Of a stretch of DNA of 64,000 bases, positions 33,824 to 42,708 are shown in pieces. This stretch comes from Ostrinia nubilalis. Lineage: Eukaryota > Arthropoda > Insecta > Lepidoptera > Crambidae. Position numbers and translations under genes: made by a program. The notes under the pieces were generated by a model. That model was not told the DNA's origin and did not search any database. It saw only the letters and a program-made list of their open reading frames with translations. Location: the NCBI RefSeq assembly GCF_963855985.1, contig NC_087098.1, positions 10,994,501-11,058,500 on the forward strand. Reading direction: 5' to 3'. Numbering within the stretch: position 1 is the first letter of the stretch; each line of letters starts with the position of its first letter.

Positions 33824-33845
33824 ATAGGCGCGTCTCTGCGCCTAT
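33824..33845. repeat. Perfect hairpin next to the Gypsy 3' LTR
   Basis: ATAGGCGC and GCGCCTAT, a perfect 8-bp inverted pair with a 6-nt loop, lie 15 bp from the 3' LTR boundary, where a polypurine tract would be expected. It overlaps the stop codon of the small downstream frame. Confidence 0.8.
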
Positions 33846-34066
33846 TTTGATTTATTTTTATCTGAAACAGACGAATTAACATTAACACAAGTTAAATTAT
33901 CACTGCGGTTGTATTTTTTCCTAGGTAGACTCCATAGTCGCGCACTGTTATATGAAATTTCGAATTCCATATTATCTAACAATAATGTCGCTTGTTTTGA
34001 CTGAGCCTCATTCAAATCATAAGACCTCATAGCCTCAGCGCTAGTATTGGTACACACAACACTCAA
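33842..34066 (-). CDS. Possible small frame after Gypsy Pol
   Basis: An open stretch of 74 codons in the element's sense direction, between the Pol stop and the 3' LTR. It opens with TTG; the first ATG is at codon 13, leaving 62 codons. It is in a different frame from Pol, polar and Asn/Ser-rich, with no membrane segment, so it is not an envelope protein. It may be chance, a remnant of a longer Pol C-terminus, or a small accessory protein. I do not recognise it. Confidence 0.25.
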   Translation of the reverse strand: MSVVCTNTSAEAMRSYDLNEAQSKQATLLLDNMEFEISYNSARLWSLPRKKYNRSDNLTCVNVNSSVSDKNKSK

Positions 34067-34139
34067 AATCGAACCTCATTGTTCGTATTATCACACAATA
34101 AAAATGAAACACAGCATTATACTTAACTTTTAATCACAC

Positions 34140-37100
34140 TCAGTTGGATTGTTCTCTATTCATTGCCGATACGGCCACATTAGTTTGGATTCCAAAGTTT
34201 GGTGCACTTCTCAAATGTTCGTGACACACCTTCCTGAATCGACCACGACCATTAATTCGTCGTATTTCATATCTGTCATGTGGTAGTACTTTTTTTACTT
34301 CAAATGGCCCATCATACTTTATACTTAATTTGGTACCTAATCGCGGCGGTTCCCTCAGGAGGACGTATTGCCCTTTTTCGAATCTTTTCACCTTTGCTTT
34401 TCCTTTATCGTATCTTACTTTATCTTTTTCAGCCTGCTCGGTTATCCTTCCCAATACTGCTTCCTTCAAAGATACTGGATCAATGCGTTCGTTGTCTTCA
34501 TCTATTATGTTCAGCAATTCCGGAGGGACGCTGCCTCTTTTACCAGTTAATAATTCAATCGGCGTTTGTTGAGTAGTCTTTGAAATAGTGCAGTTTATAG
34601 CTAGTTGAAGAGTTCCAAGTGACTTATCCCAATGAGCTTTTTGTGTGTGTTTGATTATTGTCAGTCCATTTTTTATTATTCTCATAATCCTTTCAACTTG
34701 CCCATTTCCCCTGCTAGTATATCCTGCGCATTGGTGCAATTCAATGCCGTACTGGTCACAGTAACCTTTGTAATGGGAGACAAACGCACCATCACCATCA
34801 ACAATTATGCGTTTTGGAGCACCAAATAGGAATACAACTTCTTGCAAATGTTTTAATGCACTGGCTTGAGTTTTACTTTTGGCATGTTGTAAAATAACAA
34901 ACTTCGTGAAGGCGTCAATTGCTACGAACACATATTCTTTTTGAGTTGCAGAACCGCTAAGTTTGCCCGAAATGTCGATATGAATAGTGTGGAATGGTTC
35001 TGGAACTTTCTCAATTGGATGTAGTCGACTCTGTGTAGCTCCCGATGCTCCTTTCATAGTTTTGCATACCACACAGTGCTCTACAAAATACCTGACTGTT
35101 GATGACATTTTAGGAAACCAGAAGTTTTCTTTTAGTTTTGCCAATGTTTTTTCCCATCCCATGTGTTTGAGTGCCTCGTGGTAAGTGTTTATAAGGCTCC
35201 ACTGGTATGACTGTGGAACGACTTTGGTTAGTTTTGTCTTTCCGTTTGAATCCGTTTTGTGGTATAAAATGCTATCCCTGACTTCATATTCTGGATGACT
35301 TTGTGCATTTTTATGGAGTTCGTCGATAATTTTCACTACTTCTTGATCACGGCGTTGTTCTACTATGAGCCAGTCATCCTTTGTCGATAAGCTCATAACA
35401 ATCTTAAGAGGATTTCTACTGAAAAAGTCGGCATGTTGCATTTTCTCCCCTTTTCTATATTCTACTTCAAAATCAAAGTTTTGCAAGAAGGCCCACCATC
35501 TGTGTATCCTAGGAAGCAATTCTTGTTTATAGCGGGAAGCTTTGACTGCATTACAGTCTGTCACAACAGTAAAGTTTCTTCCATACAAGAAGTGTCGAAA
35601 GTGTTTTATTGCTCGTACTATGGCTAGAGTTTCGAGCTCATAACTATGGTACTTAGATTCGGCTGGAGTTGTCCTCATGCTAAAGTAGCCAATGACATGA
35701 CGAACTCCTTCTTTTATTTGGATTAGTACAGCTCCGAGACCTAGTGCACTAGCATCTGTATGTAATTCTGTTGAAAGGTCTTCTCTGAATATTGTAAGTA
35801 GAGGTGCTGACGTTAGGTAGTTAATCATTTTGGAACGCACAGCTTCGTGAATTGTAGTCCATTCCCATTTGGTATCTGATTTAGTTAGGTTGTATAAGGG
35901 TATCATTTCAGTAGAGAAATTAGGTATGAAACGTCGGAAATACCCAGCCAAACCATTGAATTGCCTTAGTTGCTTTACGTTTGTCGGTGGAGGGGATCTG
36001 GCCAAAGCTTCAACTTTAGATGGACTAGGCCTTACTTTTCCGTTGCATACAATGAATCCAAGATACTCTATAGAAGTCTTCATGAAGGAACATTTCTTTA
36101 TGTTAATAGTGAATCCTGCTTTAGTGAGAGTTTCTAAGACCTTCTCTAGCTTCAAGAGTCCTTCAGGAATAGTTTTACTAGGTATCAGGACGTCATCCAT
36201 ATAGACAAGAGCTTCTTTTCCTCTTAAATCTCCAAGAGCCTTATTTATAGCCCTTTGGTAAACTGATGAAGCATTGGTTAATCCAAAGGGCATTGTTAAG
36301 TATTCATATTGCCCATCTGGAGTGATGAATGCCGTCTTCTCTATAGATTCAGGTGAAATGGGGATTTGATGAAAGCCTGCTGCCATATCCAAGCACGTGA
36401 AGTATTTGGCGTCGGCCAATTGATCCAGTTGTTCAGAAATTATTGGTAGAGGATAGTGATCTCGCACTGTATTAGCGTTTAATTCCCTGTAATCTACGCA
36501 TAATCTGTCTTCGCCGTTTTTCTTTTTCACCATGATGATTGGACTGGCAAAAGGTGAGTTACTTTCTCGAATAATGTTTTTATCTTGAAGTTCCTTAATC
36601 ATTTTCTGAACCTTTTCACGTTCAACTGGGGCTAGCCTATACGGACGACGGCTTACTACTTTATCAGGATTTTTCAGTCGAATCGTAAGTTGACCTGTCG
36701 TTATTCTAGATCCCGACACACCTTCTGAAAATGAACTGTTGTACTTGTCCAGCAAATTTATCAGATCATTTAATTCTTCTTTATCAGATATGTCCGTGTC
36801 AATATTAGAAGACGACAGTTGATATATTTCTGCTACCTTTTGCTGATTGTTGCTGCTGATCGCTATACCATTGCTAGTAAATTTTACTTCAATCCCTGGA
36901 ATGCTCAACAGATCTCTTCCAATAAGAATATCGGCGGGCAATTCGTGATCCAAGACTACATGAAGGTCGAGCTCAATATGAGTTTCATTTACTTTACAGA
37001 TAACAGTTATCTGGCTTAAAGATATCGTAGGTACTGGGCCGATACCTTTCAGATGAGTCGTTTTGGTCGTTCTTGTTCCAGGAAGGGATAAGGCTATGGA

Positions 37101-38198
37101 TTCTTTCACTAGAGAACAATCCGCACCACTGTCAAACATAGCCTGGAACATTTTATTGTTAATCATAATAGATATCATGTTGGAAACATTCTTACCGCTT
37201 TGACATAGATTGACGTTCCTTTCCGTGTTTCGTTTTTCAGCGTTCATTCTCTTAAAACAAGTTTCGTAATTATGCCCGGGAATACAACAGTACGAGCATT
37301 CCTTTTTTTCGGTATTTTGTGTTACCCCGTTTGATGCGTGTTCCTTCAATGTTACTGCGTTCTGCTTGCACCAACGGGCTTTATGACCGGGTTTGCCACA
37401 TACAAAGCACTCTAAACTAGGCCTGCTGTTATCAAATCTGATCCTTTTGGGGGGTGCATAATCTCGAGGTGTTGTAACCTTACGTTTCCGCATAGTCTTT
37501 GCAATCGCTATTAATTCTGGTACTGAATTTGACTTACTATTAAGAAGTTCAGTACGGAGGCTATCATCTTGAATGCTACCAATAACGAATTCTACGGCAT
37601 CTTGCTCCGTGGGGTTTGGTTTGACGATTTTTTTGAACATTTTCCAGATATTGGATATGTATTCTGGAATATCATCAGCGTCATCGATAGTGTACCGTCG
37701 AAACTTAAGAACATGTGAAAAGTACCTGGACTCTGGTTCAAATGTTTGTATCATATCTTCTTTCATTTCAGTCCAAGTGGTTGTTCTGAGTAAGCAATCA
37801 TCAGCCCATAACTGTGCTCTGCCTTTGACTACACCAGCTGCTTTAAGTCGCACTTCATGGTCTTTCAATTTGTACTCTTCTTGCGTTCTTGTTATGAGTT
37901 CTACCCATTCTCTCACATCAGTTCCTTTGTCTGGATCAAAACTGGGAAAATAAATATCAGAAATACGAACCGAGTGAGATCCTTCCGGGCGAAACATTTT
38001 TACCATTTCTGCAAGAGTAGCTTGATTATCCTGAGACAGCTGACTCATCATTTCACGCATTGTGTCCTTGAATGTATTGGCCATAAGAGCCATAGTTGTA
38101 TTGCTTGTACTAGTCGATGGTAGTTGGCGTTGATTCGTTCCCTCTTCCGATGTAATAGGAAGGGAACTCTGATCATTAAAACCATCTTCTTTACTCAT
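34140..38198 (-). CDS. Ty3/Gypsy Gag-Pol polyprotein (1352 aa)
   Basis: Single frame with Gag and Pol fused. Gag about 75-240; nucleocapsid knuckles C264/C267/H272/C277 and C301/C304/H309/C314; protease D356-S-G with ILIGRD at 424-429; reverse transcriptase with D604 and Y666-M-D-D669; RNase H with D815, E856, D881 and D924; integrase zinc finger H1007/H1012/C1042/C1045; catalytic core D1075, D1134 and E1169; C-terminal GPF module near 1290-1312. In the second integrase motif the usual D-x-G reads D1134-G-D, a small oddity. The ATG at 38196-38198 lies in the 5' LTR with an in-frame TAA 12 nt upstream, so it is the first possible start; the next Met is residue 36. The first 16 residues are LTR-encoded. 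Confidence 0.95.
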   Translation of the reverse strand: MSKEDGFNDQSSLPITSEEGTNQRQLPSTSTSNTTMALMANTFKDTMREMMSQLSQDNQATLAEMVKMFRPEGSHSVRISDIYFPSFDPDKGTDVREWVELITRTQEEYKLKDHEVRLKAAGVVKGRAQLWADDCLLRTTTWTEMKEDMIQTFEPESRYFSHVLKFRRYTIDDADDIPEYISNIWKMFKKIVKPNPTEQDAVEFVIGSIQDDSLRTELLNSKSNSVPELIAIAKTMRKRKVTTPRDYAPPKRIRFDNSRPSLECFVCGKPGHKARWCKQNAVTLKEHASNGVTQNTEKKECSYCCIPGHNYETCFKRMNAEKRNTERNVNLCQSGKNVSNMISIMINNKMFQAMFDSGADCSLVKESIALSLPGTRTTKTTHLKGIGPVPTISLSQITVICKVNETHIELDLHVVLDHELPADILIGRDLLSIPGIEVKFTSNGIAISSNNQQKVAEIYQLSSSNIDTDISDKEELNDLINLLDKYNSSFSEGVSGSRITTGQLTIRLKNPDKVVSRRPYRLAPVEREKVQKMIKELQDKNIIRESNSPFASPIIMVKKKNGEDRLCVDYRELNANTVRDHYPLPIISEQLDQLADAKYFTCLDMAAGFHQIPISPESIEKTAFITPDGQYEYLTMPFGLTNASSVYQRAINKALGDLRGKEALVYMDDVLIPSKTIPEGLLKLEKVLETLTKAGFTINIKKCSFMKTSIEYLGFIVCNGKVRPSPSKVEALARSPPPTNVKQLRQFNGLAGYFRRFIPNFSTEMIPLYNLTKSDTKWEWTTIHEAVRSKMINYLTSAPLLTIFREDLSTELHTDASALGLGAVLIQIKEGVRHVIGYFSMRTTPAESKYHSYELETLAIVRAIKHFRHFLYGRNFTVVTDCNAVKASRYKQELLPRIHRWWAFLQNFDFEVEYRKGEKMQHADFFSRNPLKIVMSLSTKDDWLIVEQRRDQEVVKIIDELHKNAQSHPEYEVRDSILYHKTDSNGKTKLTKVVPQSYQWSLINTYHEALKHMGWEKTLAKLKENFWFPKMSSTVRYFVEHCVVCKTMKGASGATQSRLHPIEKVPEPFHTIHIDISGKLSGSATQKEYVFVAIDAFTKFVILQHAKSKTQASALKHLQEVVFLFGAPKRIIVDGDGAFVSHYKGYCDQYGIELHQCAGYTSRGNGQVERIMRIIKNGLTIIKHTQKAHWDKSLGTLQLAINCTISKTTQQTPIELLTGKRGSVPPELLNIIDEDNERIDPVSLKEAVLGRITEQAEKDKVRYDKGKAKVKRFEKGQYVLLREPPRLGTKLSIKYDGPFEVKKVLPHDRYEIRRINGRGRFRKVCHEHLRSAPNFGIQTNVAVSAMNREQSN

Positions 38199-38472
38199 GA
38201 TATCCGTTTATTACAACACCAATAAATAATCAACAATGTATTTTAAAACTACAATCAACAACAATCCATATAAAAATAATCAACTTATTTCAAAAATCAG
38301 ATGTTGTCGGTTCGAGCGCTGGCGAGCGAATGCGCTCCGCTCGAGGCGACCGGCCTTTTTATAACGTAACTCGGGTGGGGTGATCGTGCGTAACTCGTTT
38401 GGACCGGTCGAAACACGTGCAGTGTGGCGTAGTATTTGCGTTGGTAGAACTTCTTTTTCTTTTGCGCCGATA
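38151..38472 (-). repeat. Gypsy 5' LTR
   Basis: Appears identical to 33488-33809 over 322 bp. On the minus strand it holds a TATA box (38354-38363), then a GC-rich segment likely to contain the start site, an AATAAAC just before the ATG, and the first 16 codons of Gag. The boundary is fixed by the match to the 3' LTR, after which the sequence continues TCGGAAGAGG inside the coding frame. Confidence 0.92.
38354..38363 (-). promoter_or_regulatory. TATA box of the Gypsy promoter
   Basis: TATAAAAAGG lies about 155 nt upstream of the Gag start codon. Transcription would start some 30 nt further on, in the GC-rich GCGGAGCGCATTCGCTCGCC segment, itself an imperfect palindrome. The leader would be only about 125 nt. 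Confidence 0.65.
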
Positions 38473-38579
38473 ACTATACAGTATTTTTTTTATAACCCAG
38501 AAAAACATAAAGGCTATAATTTATGACGATCTGTGACAAACTAAATTTCACGCGAGTTAAGCCGCGGGCAAAAGCTAGT
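38473..38579 (+). repeat. Dispersed repeat copy C, right half
   Basis: Continues the repeat interrupted at 33487, ending 'ACGCGAGTTAAGCCGCGGGC' and AAAAGCTAGT. Copy E at 51450-51643 shows the uninterrupted order. Confidence 0.75.
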
Positions 38580-38615
38580 AACAACAATATAGAAGGTCTT
38601 TCAAAACATTGTCCG

Positions 38616-38738
38616 CTTGGGCTGGGTTGCACCAACTTACTTTATCATTAACAAACGTCAAAAATCTTTCAAACTAAATACAAAATACACCGGTTATCGT
38701 TATAGTTACGGTCAAATTGGTGGTACAACTCAGCCTTA
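38616..38738. mobile_element. MITE (AAGGCTGGGTTGCACCA family), copy 4
   Basis: Left end GGGCTGGGTTGCACCAACTT, right end TTGGTGGTACAACTCAGCCT. The centre ACCGGTTATCG shows it is in the reverse orientation relative to copies 1 and 2. Confidence 0.75.
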
Positions 38739-38899
38739 GTAATGTCTAGTTTACCAACCTAGACGCCCGTGAGTCAGGCCTAAAGCTTAGTCATCAAAAT
38801 ATAATCAAAGTAGCATATCGCACAATTCATCAGCAGACTTGAATTACTAGGACATGACGTAACGACTCGTTCCTAAGTTTAGTAACCGAGGTTGTATCC

Positions 38900-39271
38900 A
38901 TATTATAATGTTAAAGTAACTCTGTCTCTTTGTCAGGCTGGGTTACACTATCTTACTTTGACTTTAACAAACGTCCAAAATCTGTCAAATTCCATACAAA
39001 GAATTTATAAATAAAGTCACGGTTAATGTTAGGTGGTGCAACTCAGCCTTAAGTTAGTCTTTCACGCACAAACTGCTTTGATGAATGTTGGTTTAGATAT
39101 AGATGGAAAGAGAAAATCATTTGCTGCCTTTTGTTGAAACGGAGACCATTTTTTATTTTATATCAATAATTTCTCACATTAGGAACATGAAAATTTAGTA
39201 TGAAATAAATTGAGAGTAGGTAGATTTCTCATTCTATGATGATTCAGGCAAAGCCGCGATAAAAAGCTAGT
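38900..39271 (+). repeat. Dispersed repeat copy D, interrupted by a MITE
   Basis: 'ATTATAATGTTAAAGTAACT' and CTGTCTCTTTGTC precede, and 'CTTTCACGCACAAACTG' follows, the MITE at 38934-39052. It ends with GCAAAGCCGCGATAAAAAGC. It fits the family of copy A. Confidence 0.6.
38934..39052. mobile_element. MITE (AAGGCTGGGTTGCACCA family), copy 5, nested
   Basis: Left end AGGCTGGGTTACACTATCTT, right end GGTGGTGCAACTCAGCCTTA. It lies within dispersed repeat copy D. Only about 195 bp separate it from copy 4, in the same orientation. Confidence 0.75.
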
Positions 39272-39749
39272 CTGTGTAATTATGTATAAATAAATGAAGT
39301 ATCAAGTGAACAAGAGAACAAGAGAATATAGAATTGCTTACAGCTTTAATTTGACGTTTGATCAAACAATATGTGCCTTTAATCTTCCCACAAACCCTTG
39401 AAATAACAAAACGCGGACAGGCTAATAAAATAACTGACAAGTGTCGCACAATACGTTTATAGTTGTCGTTCATTCATTTGTTCATTCGTTCTCTTTGCGC
39501 GCCTCGACGAGCGTGTGGCACTTTTAGCTCATCAAAATGATGTGTGATTCAGGAGCAAGCGTTGTTTTTGAATAACTAACGATTCATACTGTAACAAGAG
39601 TGTTTCATAAATGTAGCTCTTTTAGGAATATTAATAAAATTAAATGTTAACTGAGACACTAAGGACGCTTTCGTGTCTTACAAGAAAGAAACTACTTTGA
39701 AAGTTTTTCATACCACAAAAACCGTTCAAAAGCGGAAAATCTGGTTTAT
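39053..39749. other. Non-coding DNA leading into the tandem duplication
   Basis: First part belongs to dispersed repeat D. 39480-39520 is GC-richer ('TTTGCGCGCCTCGACGAGCG'). No gene recognised. Confidence 0.45.
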
Positions 39750-40170
39750 GGACAGCTGCCTTGTAGAAAAGTAGAAAACGGATTAAAAACTGACAAGAAT
39801 TACAGCTCACTAGCGAAAAATCTCGCATCACGCCAAAGACGTCATACACTCATTCGTTCTTGTTGGCGCGAAACGCGTTCTGGTGCGAGACGCGTTCTGT
39901 CGCGTGCGGGCAAGATTTACGCGGCAATTAGATGTACGACGCACGAAATCGGAAATTCGTGGGTCGTGGTTACCTACTGGACAGCTGAATTATAGAAAAG
40001 GGATTAAAAACTGGCAAGCCCAGCTTCCCAGCGAAAAATCAAAAGAAAAATCTCGCATCACGCCAAAGACGTCATTCACTCACTCGTTCATTCGTTCTTG
40101 TTGGCGCGAGACGCGTTCTGTCGCGTGCGGGCAGGATTTACAGCGGCAATTAGTTATGTACGACGCACGA
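39750..40170 (+). repeat. Tandem duplication, two units of about 195 bp
   Basis: Units at 39750-39946 and 39979-40170 share GGACAGCTG, GGATTAAAAACTG, 'AAATCTCGCATCACGCCAAA', 'CGTTCTTGTTGGCGCGA', ACGCGTTCTGTCGCGTGCGG and 'GTACGACGCACGA' in order. Inside unit 1 the ACGCGTTCTG piece is itself doubled. The units are CpG-rich. A 141-codon + strand frame (39883-40308) passes through, but its repetition follows the DNA, so a protein is doubtful. It may be a promoter or an element end. Confidence 0.7.
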
Positions 40171-41223
40171 CAAACGATGTCGGCTGACAAATGGTGCCGG
40201 CCGGCCGGCTGGGTGCTCGACAGCCGTGCGCCGCAGACAATGAACGGCGAATACTTGCACCATTCAATCATTCGGTCACGAATTAGGGATTGTAATTTTT
40301 CAGTCTGATACGTGGCGACGGCAGGGGTGGGAAGTTAAAAAAATTAAAAAGCTTCTAGCCATGTGAGGATGCTAAGCCTCGTCGAAAGGATTCATCCTGC
40401 TAAATAATCTCATTTCAGATTGATGTTATTTTTAATATCAGGGCCGAATTGTTTCATGTTATCACTTTCATTTTCAGCATATTAAGGCTAGCTATTATAA
40501 TATTTAAACTTCAAGTTGACTAGACCTATTCAGACCTACTTTGGATGTACGATTCATTCCAACATTGCTATCACAATACTCACTCCAGCTGCTACGTTGC
40601 GCAACAACTCGTATTGCCTTTCACGGATTCTAGTAAACTCTTGATTCCAAAATATCTGCAATAAATGCAAGGTGTTAGATTCAATTTAATCTTTTGAATG
40701 CCATGTCAATCAATACACGTGAATGCTCTCAGAGCACCCTAATAGCCGTTCGACAGGTCCAAGCAGATGTTAACACGTTCCTAATTACCGTATATGTACC
40801 CGTCTAAGTTTTGTTCCATGTCCTACAGTTGTACATGAGTCAGGGCACTCCAATTGGTTACCGGCGTGTAGTGGCCACACGACACGTCGGGATAATCCTG
40901 GATTACAAGCGGGACTGTACTAAACAGTGCCCTCGACAATGCACTGCATTCGTGCCTTTGAAGCCTATGGCGGGATCAAAAGGCCTTGCCGCTGCCCAGG
41001 ATTAAGCTGCGGCAGTTTACACACTAACGACTAGGCGATACGCACGTGCGATTATACGGAAAACAGCCTAGTTAGTTACGAATTACTGAACTAATGAAGT
41101 AGGGATTTATTTATTTAGGTATACCGAATTGTCCATATCATAATATCTTTTTACTATGTCTAATAAATGGTCGTACAATTGTTATAGTAGATAGCTACTT
41201 TATTTTTACTACGAGTACCTACA
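40171..41223. other. Non-coding DNA with a GC-richer block
   Basis: GC-rich stretches at 40190-40330 and 40840-41010 have short frames on both strands and no recognisable domain. No gene supported. Confidence 0.4.
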
Positions 41224-41347
41224 GTGAGTTTTCATCTCAGCCATAGAACGTCTACTGCTGAACATAGGCCTCCTCCAATGCTTTCCATGTTGCCCGGTTG
41301 GTAGCGGCCTCGGTCTAGCGTCATCCTGCTACTACGTGAGTTTTCAT
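41224..41347 (-). mobile_element. Short retroposon with a 12-bp target duplication
   Basis: GTGAGTTTTCAT flanks the insert at 41224-41235 and 41336-41347. The 100-bp insert contains 'ACGTCTACTGCTGAACATAG' and 'CCTCCTCCAATGCTTTCCAT' and is related to the insert at 8752-8983. A perfect direct repeat of this length is good evidence for retroposition. Confidence 0.8.
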
Positions 41348-42580
41348 ATTATTTTTTTCTTACCGTAACATATATTATCACACGAAATAATAATATATCA
41401 ATCAATTTCGAACTCTCTACAAATAATCTTTATATGTAATCTAAAGGACCTCTGTGGGTTCGTATTAAATATTTCCAAGTACCTTCAAAACAAAACTTCC
41501 CCTGCGTCTAATCGTCCCTATGCAGCCGGCCTATTAGTTTACACTAGAGTATCAAGCTGAAAATGACCTGTGGACTTAAGGGTTAACGTTAACCTCGTTC
41601 AGGGTAACAGCGGTGGATTGGTGTCAATATTTTATCGGAGTAAACATAATTTACCTCGGGTTCAACTTAGCAAAGGATTAGAGGTAGCAATTAATTACTT
41701 TGGCTACGGTTTGTTTATATATGCCGATTGATTCTGATTTTAAAACGCTTGGTATAATTAGGTCTTCATTAATTGGCTGGGTGGGGTTAACAATAATTAA
41801 CTACCTAGTCATCATTCACCTCAAACCCTTAGATAATTTATTGTGATGAATAAATTAACGACTTGTATATACTAATAAAAATTAATACTATTTAATAGAT
41901 GTTAATTTAACATTTTAACGCTCGTGTTTTAGCCAGGTAACTCTCAGGAAGAAGGGCTGATTGATATTTCTTCAATATGGGATTCAAACCCACTACCTCT
42001 GACTTGAGGATCAATGCCTATAGTAATATCGTTTGAGATTACGTAATAAAAATAAGCACAAACATTAAACACATCTTTTTATAGAGGGTGTAGCAGAGTC
42101 ATAGTAATTTTGCAACAGTTTCAATAGCTACAATAAAGCACACGGCAGTAGCTCTGATGATGTAGAAATCGCAATCCAGGTTAACAAAACAGGCCCAGCC
42201 AGGTGACAAACTAGATAAAATATCACATTAATCATGTCTGTAGCCCGCTCGTTTTGATTATGACTCGTAACAATGACAAATTGTAAACGTAATTGTAAAC
42301 AATTGACAATCATAATCGTAAATTAATGACACCGGACTTACTGAGCCGTAAGTTAAAGTTACGCGTTTCAAGATATGATAAAATAGTTAACTAGATTTTT
42401 CAAGTTACAAAAACATAGTTTATTTATGTCATTATTATGCTCTATTTATAATACACACGAGTCTGTGATTACATTTTTGAGTTTAAATATCTCACGAATT
42501 CACGTCTTTGATATTTTTTACCTGACTGCGCCAGAAGGGGGGTTATTTTATGTTACTTTATCTTAAACTTTCCTATACTT
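41348..42580. other. Non-coding DNA with a box B remnant
   Basis: GTGGGTTTGAATCCC on the minus strand at about 41978-41992 resembles a tRNA box B; 'TAGGCATTGATCCTCAAGTC' precedes it. It may be the head of a decayed SINE. No gene recognised. Confidence 0.4.
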
Positions 42581-42708
42581 TAACCCTCTTACTAAGTAAT
42601 AAAACTTACACACGCTGAACAGTGTTTTAAAGCGACGTTTAGTTTGGAAATGTAATTTTAAACCACTGTTCAACGCGTGTGTATATTTTTATTAATAAGG
42701 GGGTAAGT
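42581..42708. mobile_element. Palindromic MITE, 128 bp
   Basis: ACACACGCTGAACAGTG in the left half pairs with CACTGTTCAACGCGTGTGT in the right. Outer arms CCCTCTTACTAAGTAATAAA and TTTATTAATAAGGGGG also pair. No coding capacity. Confidence 0.75.

Larger units (their letters stand above)
33488..38472 (-). mobile_element. Complete Ty3/Gypsy LTR retrotransposon, 5.0 kb
   Basis: Read on the minus strand: 322-bp 5' LTR (38472-38151), one Gag-Pol frame of 1352 codons starting inside that LTR, about 330 bp of 3' sequence, and a 322-bp 3' LTR (33809-33488). The LTRs look identical by eye. ACTA flanks both ends (33484-33487 and 38473-38476; shared neighbouring bases allow 4 to 6 bp). Integrity of the frame and LTR identity indicate a recent insertion. 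No env frame. It is inserted in a dispersed repeat. No standard primer-binding site follows the 5' LTR and no clear polypurine tract precedes the 3' LTR. Confidence 0.93.

Noticed and set aside
35869..36204. 111-codon + strand frame within the Gypsy Pol region
   Set aside because: Shadow of the minus-strand reverse transcriptase gene.
39883..40308. 141-codon + strand frame
   Set aside because: It runs through a tandem DNA duplication whose repetition explains the open frame. Not called as a gene.
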